Source: Oscillibacter ruminantium GH1
GTDB taxonomy: Bacteria; Bacillota; Clostridia; Oscillospirales; Oscillospiraceae
Direction of reading: 5' to 3'
Length of the DNA stretch: 64,000 nucleotides
NCBI RefSeq assembly: GCF_000307265.1
Contig: NZ_DF158898.1
Coordinates: forward strand, 466,569 to 530,568
How positions within the stretch are numbered: position 1 is the stretch's first letter; every line of letters starts with the position of its first letter. The position numbers and the translations under genes were made by a program. Below are positions 32,956 through 41,751 of the stretch, one piece after another. The notes beneath the pieces are model-generated. The model searched no databases and was not told where the DNA came from. It worked only from the letters and a program-made list of their open reading frames with translations.

Positions 32956-33004
32956 ACGTTTTATTTCCTTTCGCCGTGTTATCAGGATACGCTCTTTAAG
33001 GGGT

Positions 33005-33036
33005 GGTTTCCGCGCAGGTTTCCCTGCGCGGAAACC
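33005..33036. other. Perfect 14-bp hairpin
   Basis: GGTTTCCGCGCAGG and its exact complement with a TTTC loop. No T-run; may be a processing or stability element of a leader RNA. Confidence 0.5.
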
Positions 33037-33307
33037 GGGAAAAGAAGGCTTGTAAATGTCCTCCACCCTCTTTCAAAACGGTCGTATGGTTGGCAGGCTA
33101 CCACGTCGGCCCGATGCAGCAGCCTGCCCTCCATGTCGGCCTGTCAGGAAAGGGGAGAAGAGAGGAGAAGGTTCATCTCCGCTTGTGCCTCATAGTGCGC
33201 ACCTGCATCCAATCAAGACTTCTTTAACGGGCTTCCCTGTCGCCGAAGCAAATTCAGATACGCGACGCATCCAGTTGTGCGCAAACAGAAAGAACTTTCG
33301 TGGTTGT

Positions 33308-33325
33308 GGTTAGCTTTAGCTAACC
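33308..33325. promoter_or_regulatory. Palindromic box 3 of the candidate iron regulon
   Basis: GGTTAG-CTTTAG-CTAACC, the most symmetrical of the four boxes. Confidence 0.65.
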
Positions 33326-33376
33326 ATGCTTTTGAAAATACACGGCCAGCCTTGGCCGTTTCTCGCAAGCAGTTTG

Positions 33377-33392
33377 GTTAGTCGCTTCTAAC
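33377..33392. promoter_or_regulatory. Palindromic box 4 of the candidate iron regulon
   Basis: GTTAG-TCGCTT-CTAAC, 68 bases from box 3. The pair suggests a control region for a transcript that starts here. Confidence 0.6.
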
Positions 33393-33655
33393 TACAAACA
33401 AATAGTACCACAGCAGTTCTCGGCTGTCAACCCTGTTTTTCTCTTTTAGCGCACTTTTTTCCTTTTTGTCACAGCCCGCACTTTTTCGTCTCAAAATTTT
33501 ATAGCCACCCCCGCACTTCATTTCTGCTTGGACGCTTCCTCATTGTAGCCGCACTGCATGATGGCCCGACACAGCCGATCTTCATCCGGCTATGCCTTGC
33601 ACCATACCGCAGTTTACTCTGTCCTTAAATTAACCACAGAAAGATGCGGGCCCAT

Positions 33656-34282
33656 CTAGTTTCTCCCGCCAGACTTTCGGCAAACAGCGTAGGTAAGCGG
33701 AAACGACGCTTTTAGAACCCGGCTCTCCACGATTTCAAATCCGTTTGCCCGCAAAAAAGCCAAATACGCCTCCGGCGTCCATGCCTTTTGCAGCGGAAAC
33801 CCGACCATTTTCATCATCTCTGCCCGCCACCGGGCCCACAGGCCCATCTCCGCATGGGTAAAGGTTGGGGCAATGAATACTCCGTCATCTGCCAGTACCC
33901 TCTGAATTTCCGATAGAGCCAGCTCCGGCTGGGGCATAATGTGCAAAGCATTGGACATCACCACGACCTCGAAACTTTGAGGCGCATAGGGCAGATGGCA
34001 GGCATCCTGCACGGAAAAGTGGAGCTTGCTGGACGCATCGCGGCGTTTTGCCTCCGCAATCATCTCGGGGACATAATCCGTGGCCTCAATGCTGCGGGCA
34101 TCATGGGCCAGCTCATGTGCAATCAATCCGGTTCCCGTCGCCAGTTCCAGCACGGTTTTGTTCCGTATGTATGGCCGCATCAGCGTACACATCTGCTCAT
34201 AGGCCATATTGTCTTTTTTCATAAAGCGGTCATAGAACCCGGCACAGCGCATCCAAAACGCTTTTCCATCATGAGTTTTCAT
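33656..34282 (-). CDS. Class I SAM-dependent methyltransferase
   Basis: A 208-residue methyltransferase. Motif I is VLELATGTGLIAHELA (SAM-binding), then IEATDYVPEMIAEAK with the acidic residue binding the ribose, and FEVVVMSNALHIMPQPELALSEI downstream (motif IV region), as in the UbiE/COG2226 group. The C-terminal half is variable and may bind a small-molecule or lipid substrate. Monocistronic. Substrate unknown. Confidence 0.85.
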   Translation of the reverse strand: MKTHDGKAFWMRCAGFYDRFMKKDNMAYEQMCTLMRPYIRNKTVLELATGTGLIAHELAHDARSIEATDYVPEMIAEAKRRDASSKLHFSVQDACHLPYAPQSFEVVVMSNALHIMPQPELALSEIQRVLADDGVFIAPTFTHAEMGLWARWRAEMMKMVGFPLQKAWTPEAYLAFLRANGFEIVESRVLKASFPLTYAVCRKSGGRN

Positions 34283-34423
34283 ACAGTCACCTTCTGCCGC
34301 TTCGCAGCGTCATATTCCTTTATCTTCACGATTCAGTGCCGTTCAGAGAGTATGCACCAATCCCGCATTTTATTGCACGGTGCATAGCTTCCCCGAGCAG
34401 CATCCATGCACGATAGGAGCCGC

Positions 34424-34792
34424 TTATATCTGCGGGCACATCCGCTGGGGTGCAAAGACATGTTCCGGCAGCTCAGATGCCAGCAGATAGGCACTTTCCA
34501 ACAGTTCCTCCTCAGTCAGCGGCAATCCCAGAGCGGGAATACGCGCTTTCAAAAGCGCCACCCGGCTGCCAAAGTCCCGCGCCAACAGAATCCCCTTGTC
34601 GGTCAAGTAAATTTTACCATATCTCTCCCGCACCAAAAGGCCCCGCTCCATCAGGATTCCCAGCATTCTGGTTACTGACGGCTTGGATACTTTCATTGCC
34701 CGCGCCACCTCCGCCGCTCCCACATCCAACGTTGTTTTTGACAATTCGTAGATCGTCAGAAGATATTTTAAATGTGAGCCGCTCAAATCCAT
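34424..34792 (-). CDS. DtxR-like winged-helix regulator lacking canonical metal ligands
   Basis: A 122-residue protein with an intact DtxR-type winged helix: GAAEVARAMKVSKPSVTRMLGILMERGLLVRERYGKIYLTDKG. Aligned by eye with MntR, the metal-binding Asp and Glu of the first helix become Lys and Leu (SHLKYLLTIYEL), and the His of the YRH motif is absent. It may sense something other than Mn/Fe, or act as a structural FeoC-like partner. It follows the FeoB-associated Cys-rich gene on the same strand. ATG 34792 follows GGAGG; the TTG at 34804 overlaps that site. Confidence 0.75.
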   Translation of the reverse strand: MDLSGSHLKYLLTIYELSKTTLDVGAAEVARAMKVSKPSVTRMLGILMERGLLVRERYGKIYLTDKGILLARDFGSRVALLKARIPALGLPLTEEELLESAYLLASELPEHVFAPQRMCPQI

Positions 34793-34810
34793 ACGGTCCT
34801 CCAAAATAAA

Positions 34811-34843
34811 GGGACGCGAGCAGTTTTTCTTTGCCCGCGTCCC
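34811..34843 (-). terminator. Hairpin between the Cys-rich gene and the DtxR-like gene
   Basis: GGGACGCG(G)GC and GC(T)CGCGTCCC form an 11-bp stem on the minus strand, followed by TTTATTTT. It would partly stop transcription from feoB into the regulator gene, whose ribosome binding site lies immediately after. Confidence 0.65.
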
Positions 34844-34857
34844 CTCGTAAATTTGAA

Positions 34858-35004
34858 TCAGTGCTTGCTACAGCCGCCGCAGGAGCCGCAGTCGCCTGAG
34901 CAACCGCCGCCCTTTTTGTGGGACTTCCACAGAGAGCGGATCGCGAGGGTAACGACCAGGACCAGAACCAGGATAACGATCACAGTGCCAACATATTCAG
35001 GCAT
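34858..35004 (-). CDS. FeoB-associated Cys-rich membrane protein
   Basis: A 48-residue protein: one transmembrane helix (about residues 4-23, VGTVIVILVLVLVVTLAI), a basic stretch (SHKKGGG), then CSGDCGSCGGC with four cysteines and a final His. This is the FeoB-associated Cys-rich family (PF12669), found next to feoB in many Firmicutes and thought to handle Fe2+ at the membrane. It lies 22 bases after the truncated feoB, with AAAGGAGGG before its ATG. Confidence 0.88.
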   Translation of the reverse strand: MPEYVGTVIVILVLVLVVTLAIRSLWKSHKKGGGCSGDCGSCGGCSKH

Positions 35005-35026
35005 TTTCCATCCCTCCTTTTCTGTT

Positions 35027-36418
35027 TCAAACCTTTGCCGCCGCGGAGACGGAGGTCAAATGATGGATCTCGCCCTCGGGCTGATAACCCTTGCGCACCA
35101 GCAGATAAATCAGGCCAATCAGCGCTGCAATAGCGATGGCGGGAAGGATACCGAAGGACACCTCACCGATGATTAGCCCGCCAACCTGATAGACGATCAT
35201 GGAGATCACATAAGCAAAGCCGCACATGTAGCCAATGGCACCCAGCGTCCACTTGGTGTTGTTCATCTCTCGTTTGATTGCACCCATGGCAGCAAAGCAG
35301 GGGGCGCAGAGCAGGTTAAAGATCATGAAGGAGTAGGCAGACAGCGCGGTAAAGTCGCCGGCCACCAGAGTCCACAGAGGACTGCTGTCCTCCATCAGGT
35401 CGATCTCTCCAGCATAGTGGTACAGTACGCCGAAGGTGTTGACCACCTCTTCCTTTGCGATCAGTCCAGTGACGGTGGCCACAGTCGCCTTCCAAGCCAT
35501 GTCACCGATCCAGCCCAGAGGATAGAAGATCCAGGCCACCGCATTACCGATCACAGCCAGCAGGGAGTCGTTGTTGTCCTCAACAGCTTGGAACACACCA
35601 TCCACAAAGCCATAGCCTTGGAGGAACCACAGAACGATGGAAGAGATCAAAATGATGGTGCCCGCCCGCTTAATGAAGGACCAGCCCCGCTCCCAAGTTG
35701 CCCGCAGAACATTGCCCGCAGAGGGAGCGTGATAGGTGGGCAGTTCCATAACAAAGGGTGCCGGCTCACCGGCAAAGGCTTTGAACTTCTTGAGCATAAT
35801 ACCGGAGACAACGACCGCCGCCACGCCGATGAAATAGGCGGAGGTGGCCACCCAAGCGGAGTCGCCGAATATAGCGCCGGCAAACAGACCGATAATGGGC
35901 ATCTTGGCGCCACAGGGGATGAAGCCGGTGGTCATAACGGTCATCTTCCGATCCCGGTCCTGCTCGATGGTGCGAGAGGCCATGATGCCGGGCACGCCGC
36001 AGCCGGTGGCCACCAGCATGGGGATAAAGCTCTTGCCGGAAAGCCCAAATTTGCGAAACACCCGGTCCATGATGAAAGCCACCCGGGCCATATAGCCCAC
36101 ATCCTCCAGAATGGCCAGCAGCAGGAACAGCACCAGCATCTGAGGCACGAAGCCCAGCACCGCGCCCACGCCAGCCACGATGCCGTCCTGAATGAGGCCG
36201 TAGACCCACGTTCCTTCGGCCACGCCCAAGCCGCCCAAAATGACATCGAACAGGCCGGGCACCCACTCGCCGAAGAGCACGTCGTTCGCCCAGTCGGTAC
36301 CCTTGGTGCCGAGTGAGATGGACCAGCCGCCCATGGCGATGGCGTAAATGAGGAACATGATCCCCGCGAAGATGGGCAGGGCCAAGACGCGATTGGTGAC
36401 AATAAGCTGTTCTCGCAA
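35027..36418 (-). pseudogene. feoB: 5'-truncated feoB: membrane domain only, no G domain
   Basis: A 463-residue frame matching only the transmembrane part of FeoB. It starts TTG-encoded REQLIVTNRVLALPIFAG, the linker that normally follows the G domain, then the gate motif MLVATGCGVPGIMASRTIE and the second gate near FTALSAYSFMIFNLLCAPCFAAMGAIKRE. The GTP-binding domain of about 270 residues is absent: an in-frame TGA lies 24 bases upstream, and no Walker A or ribosome binding site is seen. All membrane motifs are undamaged, so the deletion is recent or the domain is still used with the G domain of the intact FeoB in trans. Confidence 0.75.
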
Positions 36419-36460
36419 ATTATAACCATGCGATATCCGTCATCTTTTCGGAATCAGACG

Positions 36461-36490
36461 GGAGGCTCCCGCCTAATGGCGGGAGCCTCC
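36461..36490. terminator. Perfect 13-bp GC hairpin upstream of truncated feoB
   Basis: GGAGGCTCCCGCC and its complement with a TAAT loop. The space between it and the racemase gene (36491-36673) shows no gene. Confidence 0.5.
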
Positions 36491-36673
36491 TATGCGCTTA
36501 AAATAACGACAGCACCGCACAGAAATTGCGCAGTCATATTTTTCGTCAGATTGTATCGGAATTTTGCCGCCATACTGATGTCTGGCAAAAATTTCTGTGC
36601 AAGAAAGCGGGAAATATGCAAGCAAGCTGTGCGCAAAGCCGCTAGGCGTTCTTTGTGCGGTGTTGTCTAGGAT

Positions 36674-37777
36674 TTATACGAGGTCTTCGCCCCGGCAGAC
36701 AATCTGCACGCTCTGCGTATTGGTCAGATATACAAGCGCGGCATAGCTGACATCGAATTCCAAAATATCACCGACCTTAATCCGGTCCTTCACATCCTCC
36801 ACATCCAAAATCGTATGATCGGAGGACGCTCCCAAAATTTTAATGCCGGTCATTCTGGGCGTGATGCTGGTAAAGTCTCCGTAATCCACTCGCCCAATGG
36901 CAACCAGCGCGCGCCGCCGTATTCCCCTGTCGTCATAGTGGGGAATCTTGCCGAAGGCATCCACTGTCAGTTCTCCAACGGGAAAGCTGGGTTTGTCGCG
37001 GCACTCTACTACCTCAGCCTTCAGTGTAAACACATCTTTGTGGGTAAAGTCGGGATAGCAGCCATAGATTCCGCCGGTAAGCACGATTTCGCCCAAACGA
37101 AGAAGATTTACGCGGTAGGGCATGGTTCCGTTCAGAACCATGTGCACGGAAGTGGATGCCCCGCCGCTGACATATTCCAGCGGACGACCAATGGCTTTTT
37201 CCACGTCAGACGCCAAACTGACCAGTCCCTGCATATTTCTCGTATTGGGCTTAATGGAACCGTAGCAGCTCAGGTTGACGCCCACGCCGATCAATTGCAG
37301 ATTCTTAAGGGACGTCTCGATCTCCACCGCCGCAGAAACCAACTCCTCAGCATCCCAAAAGCCTTCCCGCAGATCCCCCAGATCGATCATCAGCATGACC
37401 TGATGGAGTTTTCCCTGCCGCTGTGCTTCCGCATTGAGGGCACGAATCACCGTGAGATCGCTTTGCAGGCTCACGTCACTCAGCGCAACCACATCCTCCA
37501 GCTCGGAGAGCATGGGGATGCGAATGAGCATCAGCGGTTTTTGGATCCCCATTTGGCGGATGATACGCAACTGATCCACGCGGGAGGTTGCGACAAAGCG
37601 CACCCCGCTGTTTGCAAAAACCCGGACTACTTCCGGAAGTGCGGTGGCACCCTTGACGACACCGGCAATTTCGACGGAAGAATCATGGCAGTGCTCAATA
37701 AGTTCCTCCAGATTCTCTCGCAATTTATCCAGATCAACTTCTAAAAAAGGACAACGATTTTGGTTTGCAGACATCAT
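36674..37777 (-). CDS. PLP-dependent amino-acid racemase, ornithine racemase type
   Basis: A 367-residue alanine-racemase-fold protein. The PLP lysine lies in IAGVVKGATALPEVV (about residue 43). The segments LMLIRIPMLSELEDVV and VMLMIDLGDLREGFWD are characteristic of the ornithine racemase group (Orr of Clostridium sticklandii), which interconverts L- and D-ornithine. The C-terminal part includes GGIYGCYPDFTHKDVF and the region with DAFGKIPHYDDRG. Next to arginine/ornithine biosynthesis genes and an NhaC-type carrier, so ornithine is the most likely substrate; related racemases act on other amino acids. Confidence 0.78.
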   Translation of the reverse strand: MMSANQNRCPFLEVDLDKLRENLEELIEHCHDSSVEIAGVVKGATALPEVVRVFANSGVRFVATSRVDQLRIIRQMGIQKPLMLIRIPMLSELEDVVALSDVSLQSDLTVIRALNAEAQRQGKLHQVMLMIDLGDLREGFWDAEELVSAAVEIETSLKNLQLIGVGVNLSCYGSIKPNTRNMQGLVSLASDVEKAIGRPLEYVSGGASTSVHMVLNGTMPYRVNLLRLGEIVLTGGIYGCYPDFTHKDVFTLKAEVVECRDKPSFPVGELTVDAFGKIPHYDDRGIRRRALVAIGRVDYGDFTSITPRMTGIKILGASSDHTILDVEDVKDRIKVGDILEFDVSYAALVYLTNTQSVQIVCRGEDLV

Positions 37778-37796
37778 TCTATTTCCTTATACTAAA

Positions 37797-39251
37797 TTAC
37801 TTTACAGCCGCTTCCGCCTTTTCCATCTTCTTTTTCTTTGCCAGACGGACGCCATTCATATCGCACACCGTCAAGCCCATAAAGGCCAGCACGATAACAG
37901 CAATGGGCATCAGCCAGTTAAACACGGCGTAGGGCGCATACTGGGTAACGCCGACTCCCAGCGTGCTGAAAATGAATACGCCGCAGGTGTTCCATGGAAT
38001 CAGTGCGGAGGTGACGGTGCCGGCGCCCTCCAGAGCGTTGGACAGCGTTTTGGGATGCAGGCCCATCTTCCGGTACTCTTCCGCATACATACGGCCGGGA
38101 ACCACGATGGAGATGTACTGCTCAGGCATTGTTGCGTTGGAAAGTACACAGGTGGCTTCGGTCAGGGTGACCAGAGACGCCGGAGTCCTTGCAAGTGCCT
38201 TCAGCTTGTTTACGATGACTTCCAGTTGATGCGTGTCCTCCATAATGCCGCCGAACATCATGGCGATCATCGTCATGGAGACAGAGAACATCATCTTCAG
38301 CAGACCACCGGTGGAAAGCAGATCGTCAATGGAGACGACACCGGTCTCGCAGACATAGCCGTTGATTCCACAGTTAAACAGCGTGCCCAATGTGCAGTTA
38401 GGCTGGAAAATCAAGCCGAATACAGCACCTGCGATGATACCCAGCGTGATTCCCGGAATGGCGGGAATCTTGCAGGCCACCGCCACGATGACGATGACAG
38501 GCGGCAGGAGCAGCAACGGATTCACGTTGAACAGTCCGCCCAGAGCGTCGGAGAGAATCTGCACCTGACTCATATCGGCAGCGCCGCCATGATACTGCAT
38601 TGCGCCAAAAATTCCATAGACAATCAAGCAAATACCAAAAACGATTGCCGTGGGCAGAATCATGAACTTTACGTGAGTCATGACGTCCGTACCAGCCATG
38701 GCGGGGGCGAGATTCGTGGTATCAGACAGCGGAGACATTTTGTCACCGAAATAAGCGCCGGAAATAATCGCACCGGCGGTCATACCGGGGTTCATGCCAA
38801 GGCCCAGACCGATGCCCATCAGCGCCACGCCCATGGTGCCCATGGTACCCCACGAGGTGCCAGTCGCCAGCGAGGTGATCGCGCAGATCAGCATGGCGGC
38901 AATGAAGAAGATACTGGGCTTGAGAATCTTCAAGCCGTAATAAATCATGGAGGGTACAACACCCGCATCAATCCATACGCCGATCAAAATACCGATGATG
39001 GTCAAAATAACCATGGACTGGAGAGCCTTGAAAATTCCGTTCATCATGGCCTTTTCAATGGCATCCCACTGATAGCCCAGATAGAGCGCCATCAGCGCGG
39101 CGCCGATCACACCCACAAACATGGGCACATGGGGGTCAACACCATAGACGATAATGCCCACCGCCAGCATGACAATCAGGAACAGCATGGTAAGCAGCGC
39201 TTCCCATAGTTTTGGCATTCTGGGTTCTTTTACCTTTTTTTCCTCACTCAT
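37797..39251 (-). CDS. NhaC-family Na+/H+ antiporter
   Basis: A 484-residue protein with about 12 transmembrane helices. The family core is visible: ICAITSLATGTSWGTMGTMGVAL and the following SGAYFGDKMSPLSDTTNLAPA, the conserved Asp-rich motif of NhaC that forms the cation path. NhaC proteins exchange Na+ and H+, and some relatives carry organic anions or amino acids. It is 19 bases upstream of the racemase gene and so shares a transcript; the pairing suggests that this member carries an amino acid. The start follows GAAAGG. Confidence 0.88.
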   Translation of the reverse strand: MSEEKKVKEPRMPKLWEALLTMLFLIVMLAVGIIVYGVDPHVPMFVGVIGAALMALYLGYQWDAIEKAMMNGIFKALQSMVILTIIGILIGVWIDAGVVPSMIYYGLKILKPSIFFIAAMLICAITSLATGTSWGTMGTMGVALMGIGLGLGMNPGMTAGAIISGAYFGDKMSPLSDTTNLAPAMAGTDVMTHVKFMILPTAIVFGICLIVYGIFGAMQYHGGAADMSQVQILSDALGGLFNVNPLLLLPPVIVIVAVACKIPAIPGITLGIIAGAVFGLIFQPNCTLGTLFNCGINGYVCETGVVSIDDLLSTGGLLKMMFSVSMTMIAMMFGGIMEDTHQLEVIVNKLKALARTPASLVTLTEATCVLSNATMPEQYISIVVPGRMYAEEYRKMGLHPKTLSNALEGAGTVTSALIPWNTCGVFIFSTLGVGVTQYAPYAVFNWLMPIAVIVLAFMGLTVCDMNGVRLAKKKKMEKAEAAVK

Positions 39252-39540
39252 CGTTTTACCAACCTTTCTTCCCTTTTCATTTAGTCGATTTTAGGATCGC
39301 AAATGTATTCGTTCAGAAGTTTGCTCTTTTACGGTAATTGGGTGAGTCCTTCTCGTTGATGAAACAACCGACATTCTTGGATTGATGCCGCCCTTCCTCT
39401 TCGAAAATCACTCATTGCAGGAAATGGGATATTTTGAAAAGCAGCTTCCCGTCACGCACTGTTTCGGTAATGAATTAAAGTATATCGATAACCCATGTTC
39501 ACCCTGTCTGGTAACTGACTTGTTTTGAACGTTCTGAAAG
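39252..39540. other. Promoter region of nhaC operon
   Basis: About 290 bases without a gene. A TATACT-like -10 is seen on the minus strand near 39480; the -35 is unclear. Confidence 0.35.
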
Positions 39541-39544
39541 GGGC

Positions 39545-39591
39545 AGAAAAATTTGCCGAATTATTTTTAAAGCATGTACAATCCGGCAAAT
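39545..39591 (-). terminator. Terminator of the arg operon
   Basis: On the minus strand ATTTGCCG and CGGCAAAT (39551-39558 and 39584-39591) pair across a 25-base loop and are followed by TTTTCTG. Confidence 0.6.
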
Positions 39592-39612
39592 CGGCCGCCC
39601 CCATGTATGCCT

Positions 39613-40836
39613 TTACCAGCCCAGCTTGGTCATAGCGTCGTCAACGGCCTTGATGACGATGTCAATCTCCTCCTCGGTGACAATCAGCGGCGGAACAAAG
39701 CGCAGGACGTTTCCGGCGGTATTGTTAATAAGAACCTTGCTGTCCTTGAAGCACAAATCCACAATGGGCTGGCCGGAGGGATGGTTGAGTTCGATACCGT
39801 CAATCATGCCCAGACCACGGACTTCCTTCACGGCGGAAGGATGCTTGGCGGCAATGACGTCGCGCATCTGCTGGCGGAAGTATTCGCCCATCTTGGCGCA
39901 GTGATCGATAACGCCGTCGTTGAGCATCACATCCAGCGTGGTGGCGGCCAAAGCGCAGGCCAAGGGACCGCCTGCAAAGGTGGAACCGTGCGTACCGGGG
40001 GTCAGGGTCGTGGCGGCCTCGCCTCGGGCGCAGACAGCGCCGATGGGAACGCCGGAGCCCAGCGCCTTGGCCATGGAGCAGGTATCCGGCTCCACGCCGT
40101 AGTTCTGGTGGGCGAAGAGTTTGCCGGTACGTCCGGAACCCACCTGCACCTCGTCGAACATCAGCAAAATGCCCTTTTCGTCGCACAGATCGCGCAGGCC
40201 CTGCAAAAATTCCTTGTTGGCGGGGCGGACGCCGCCCTCGCCCTGAACGGGCTCGGTAAGGATGCCGCAGACGTACTCGTCCATCAGCATCTTGACGGAA
40301 TCCAGATTGTTGAACTCCGCATAGCGGAAACCGGTGGGCAGCGGCTCAAAGTAACGATGCACACCATACTGCCCGGTTGCGGTGCAGGTGGCAAGCGTCC
40401 GGCCATGGAAGGAATTCTTCATGGTAATGACCACAAAGCGCTCGGGATGGCCGTGGTCCTTGGCGAATTTGCGCGCCAGCTTGATCTGACCCTCGTTGGC
40501 CTCTGCGCCGGAGTTGGCATACAAGACCTTATCAAAGCAGCTGTTCTCTACAATCAGCTTTGCGGCCTGCACGGCAGGCTCATTGTAGAAATAGTTTGAG
40601 CAGTGCAAAATCGTCTCCGCCCGCTCCTTCAGGCACTTGACGATAGCGGGATGGCAGTGGCCCAGACCGTTGACGGCGATGCCGCCGATGAAGTCCAGAT
40701 ACTTGTTGTCGTCCTTGTCAAAGACATACGCGCCCTCGCCGCGCTCGATGGAGAGCGGCATACGCACGTGGTTCCCATACAGATACTTGTCTCCGGCTTC
40801 AATGACCTCTGCGTTGGATTTGTACAGCTCAATCAT
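39613..40836 (-). CDS. argD: Acetylornithine aminotransferase
   Basis: A 407-residue class III PLP aminotransferase. Conserved features are IGGIAVNGLGHCHPAI near the N-terminus, YANSGAEANEGQIKLARKF, FHGRTLATCTATGQ, LLMFDEVQVGSGRTGK with the Asp that contacts the pyridine nitrogen, and the PLP Lys in CSMAKALGSGVPIGA. It makes N-acetylornithine from the semialdehyde. ATG 40836 is used since AAGGAGG lies 8 bases upstream. It is the last gene of argCJBD. Ornithine aminotransferase activity is a possible alternative. Confidence 0.92.
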   Translation of the reverse strand: MIELYKSNAEVIEAGDKYLYGNHVRMPLSIERGEGAYVFDKDDNKYLDFIGGIAVNGLGHCHPAIVKCLKERAETILHCSNYFYNEPAVQAAKLIVENSCFDKVLYANSGAEANEGQIKLARKFAKDHGHPERFVVITMKNSFHGRTLATCTATGQYGVHRYFEPLPTGFRYAEFNNLDSVKMLMDEYVCGILTEPVQGEGGVRPANKEFLQGLRDLCDEKGILLMFDEVQVGSGRTGKLFAHQNYGVEPDTCSMAKALGSGVPIGAVCARGEAATTLTPGTHGSTFAGGPLACALAATTLDVMLNDGVIDHCAKMGEYFRQQMRDVIAAKHPSAVKEVRGLGMIDGIELNHPSGQPIVDLCFKDSKVLINNTAGNVLRFVPPLIVTEEEIDIVIKAVDDAMTKLGW

Positions 40837-40865
40837 TTGATTTGCCTCCTTCATATATTTGTTGA

Positions 40866-41738
40866 TTATTTGATTCCCTTACTCGGCCGTTCCTTGCCCA
40901 CCGTGGTTCCGGTGCCCTCATCGGTAAACGCATCGTACAAAATGCTGTGGGGCTTGCGGCCGTCGATAATATGTACGCTCCCCACGCCTTCGCGGATGGC
41001 GTCCACGCAGCAGTCCACTTTAGGGATCATGCCGCCGGCAATCACGCCCCGCTCCTTCAGCATGGGAACATCGGCAATGTTGAGATAGCTGATCACATCT
41101 CGCACTTTGATGTCGTTGCAAAGCCCTTCGATATCCGTCAGCAGCACCAGCTTTTCCGCGCCCAGCGCGCTGGCGAGCTTGCCGGCGGCGGTATCACCGT
41201 TGATGTTGTAGGTATTGCCCTGTCCATCCGTGCCATCGGGGGCGATGACGGGGATGAAACCGGCATCCAACATGGCAAGAATGGGCGCGGGGTTGACATG
41301 GTCGATGTCTCCCACAAATCCCAGCTCCGCGCTGCGCTGATGGCAGTGATAAATGTCCCCGCTGACGCCGGAAAGGCCCACAGCGTTTCCGCCCAGCTTG
41401 TTGATAAAGCCCACAAGTTCTGTGTTGACCTGCCCCATAAGTACCATTTCCACAACCTGCATAATTTCCTCAGATGTGTAGCGCAGTCCATTAACAAACT
41501 TGACCGGGATATCGAGCTTTTCAAGCATCTGATTGATGTTGGGACCGCCTCCATGGCTCAGGACAGGTTTCATGCCCAGAAGTTTCAGCATGACAATATC
41601 ATGCATGACGGCATCCTTCAGTTCCTCGTTAATCATGGCATTGCCGCCATATTTGATGACAATGATCTTACCGGCATACTTTTGCAGGTAGGGCATTGCC
41701 TCCATCAGGTTCTCGACCTTGCTTGCCACATCACTCAT
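40866..41738 (-). CDS. argB: Acetylglutamate kinase
   Basis: A 290-residue amino-acid kinase. IIVIKYGGNAMINEELKDAVMHDIVMLKLLG opens the nucleotide site, LSHGGGPNINQMLEKL the substrate site, and GFIPVIAPDGTDGQGNTYNINGDTAAGKLASALGAEKLVLLTDIEG the ATP-binding core. It phosphorylates N-acetylglutamate. The N-terminal arm that marks arginine-inhibited forms is short. ATG 41738 follows AAGGAGG, 13 bases after argJ. Confidence 0.94.
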   Translation of the reverse strand: MSDVASKVENLMEAMPYLQKYAGKIIVIKYGGNAMINEELKDAVMHDIVMLKLLGMKPVLSHGGGPNINQMLEKLDIPVKFVNGLRYTSEEIMQVVEMVLMGQVNTELVGFINKLGGNAVGLSGVSGDIYHCHQRSAELGFVGDIDHVNPAPILAMLDAGFIPVIAPDGTDGQGNTYNINGDTAAGKLASALGAEKLVLLTDIEGLCNDIKVRDVISYLNIADVPMLKERGVIAGGMIPKVDCCVDAIREGVGSVHIIDGRKPHSILYDAFTDEGTGTTVGKERPSKGIK

Positions 41739-41751
41739 AAGCCCGCCTCCT

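Larger units (their letters stand above)
33056..33655. other. 600-base region with two iron-type boxes but no clear gene
   Basis: Frames here lack ribosome binding sites and family-like sequence. The region holds a hairpin (GGCAGGCT at 33092 with AGCCTGCC at 33121), a second hairpin (ACGGCCA at 33342 with TGGCCGT at 33353), and two GTTAG-N6-CTAAC boxes. A 26-residue frame at 33190-33270 (minus) has no ribosome binding site. It may encode a small RNA or be the relic of a lost gene. Confidence 0.45.

Noticed and set aside
36428..36670. 80-codon plus-strand frame upstream of truncated feoB
   Set aside because: Covers the GC hairpin at 36461 and has no start signal or protein-like pattern.
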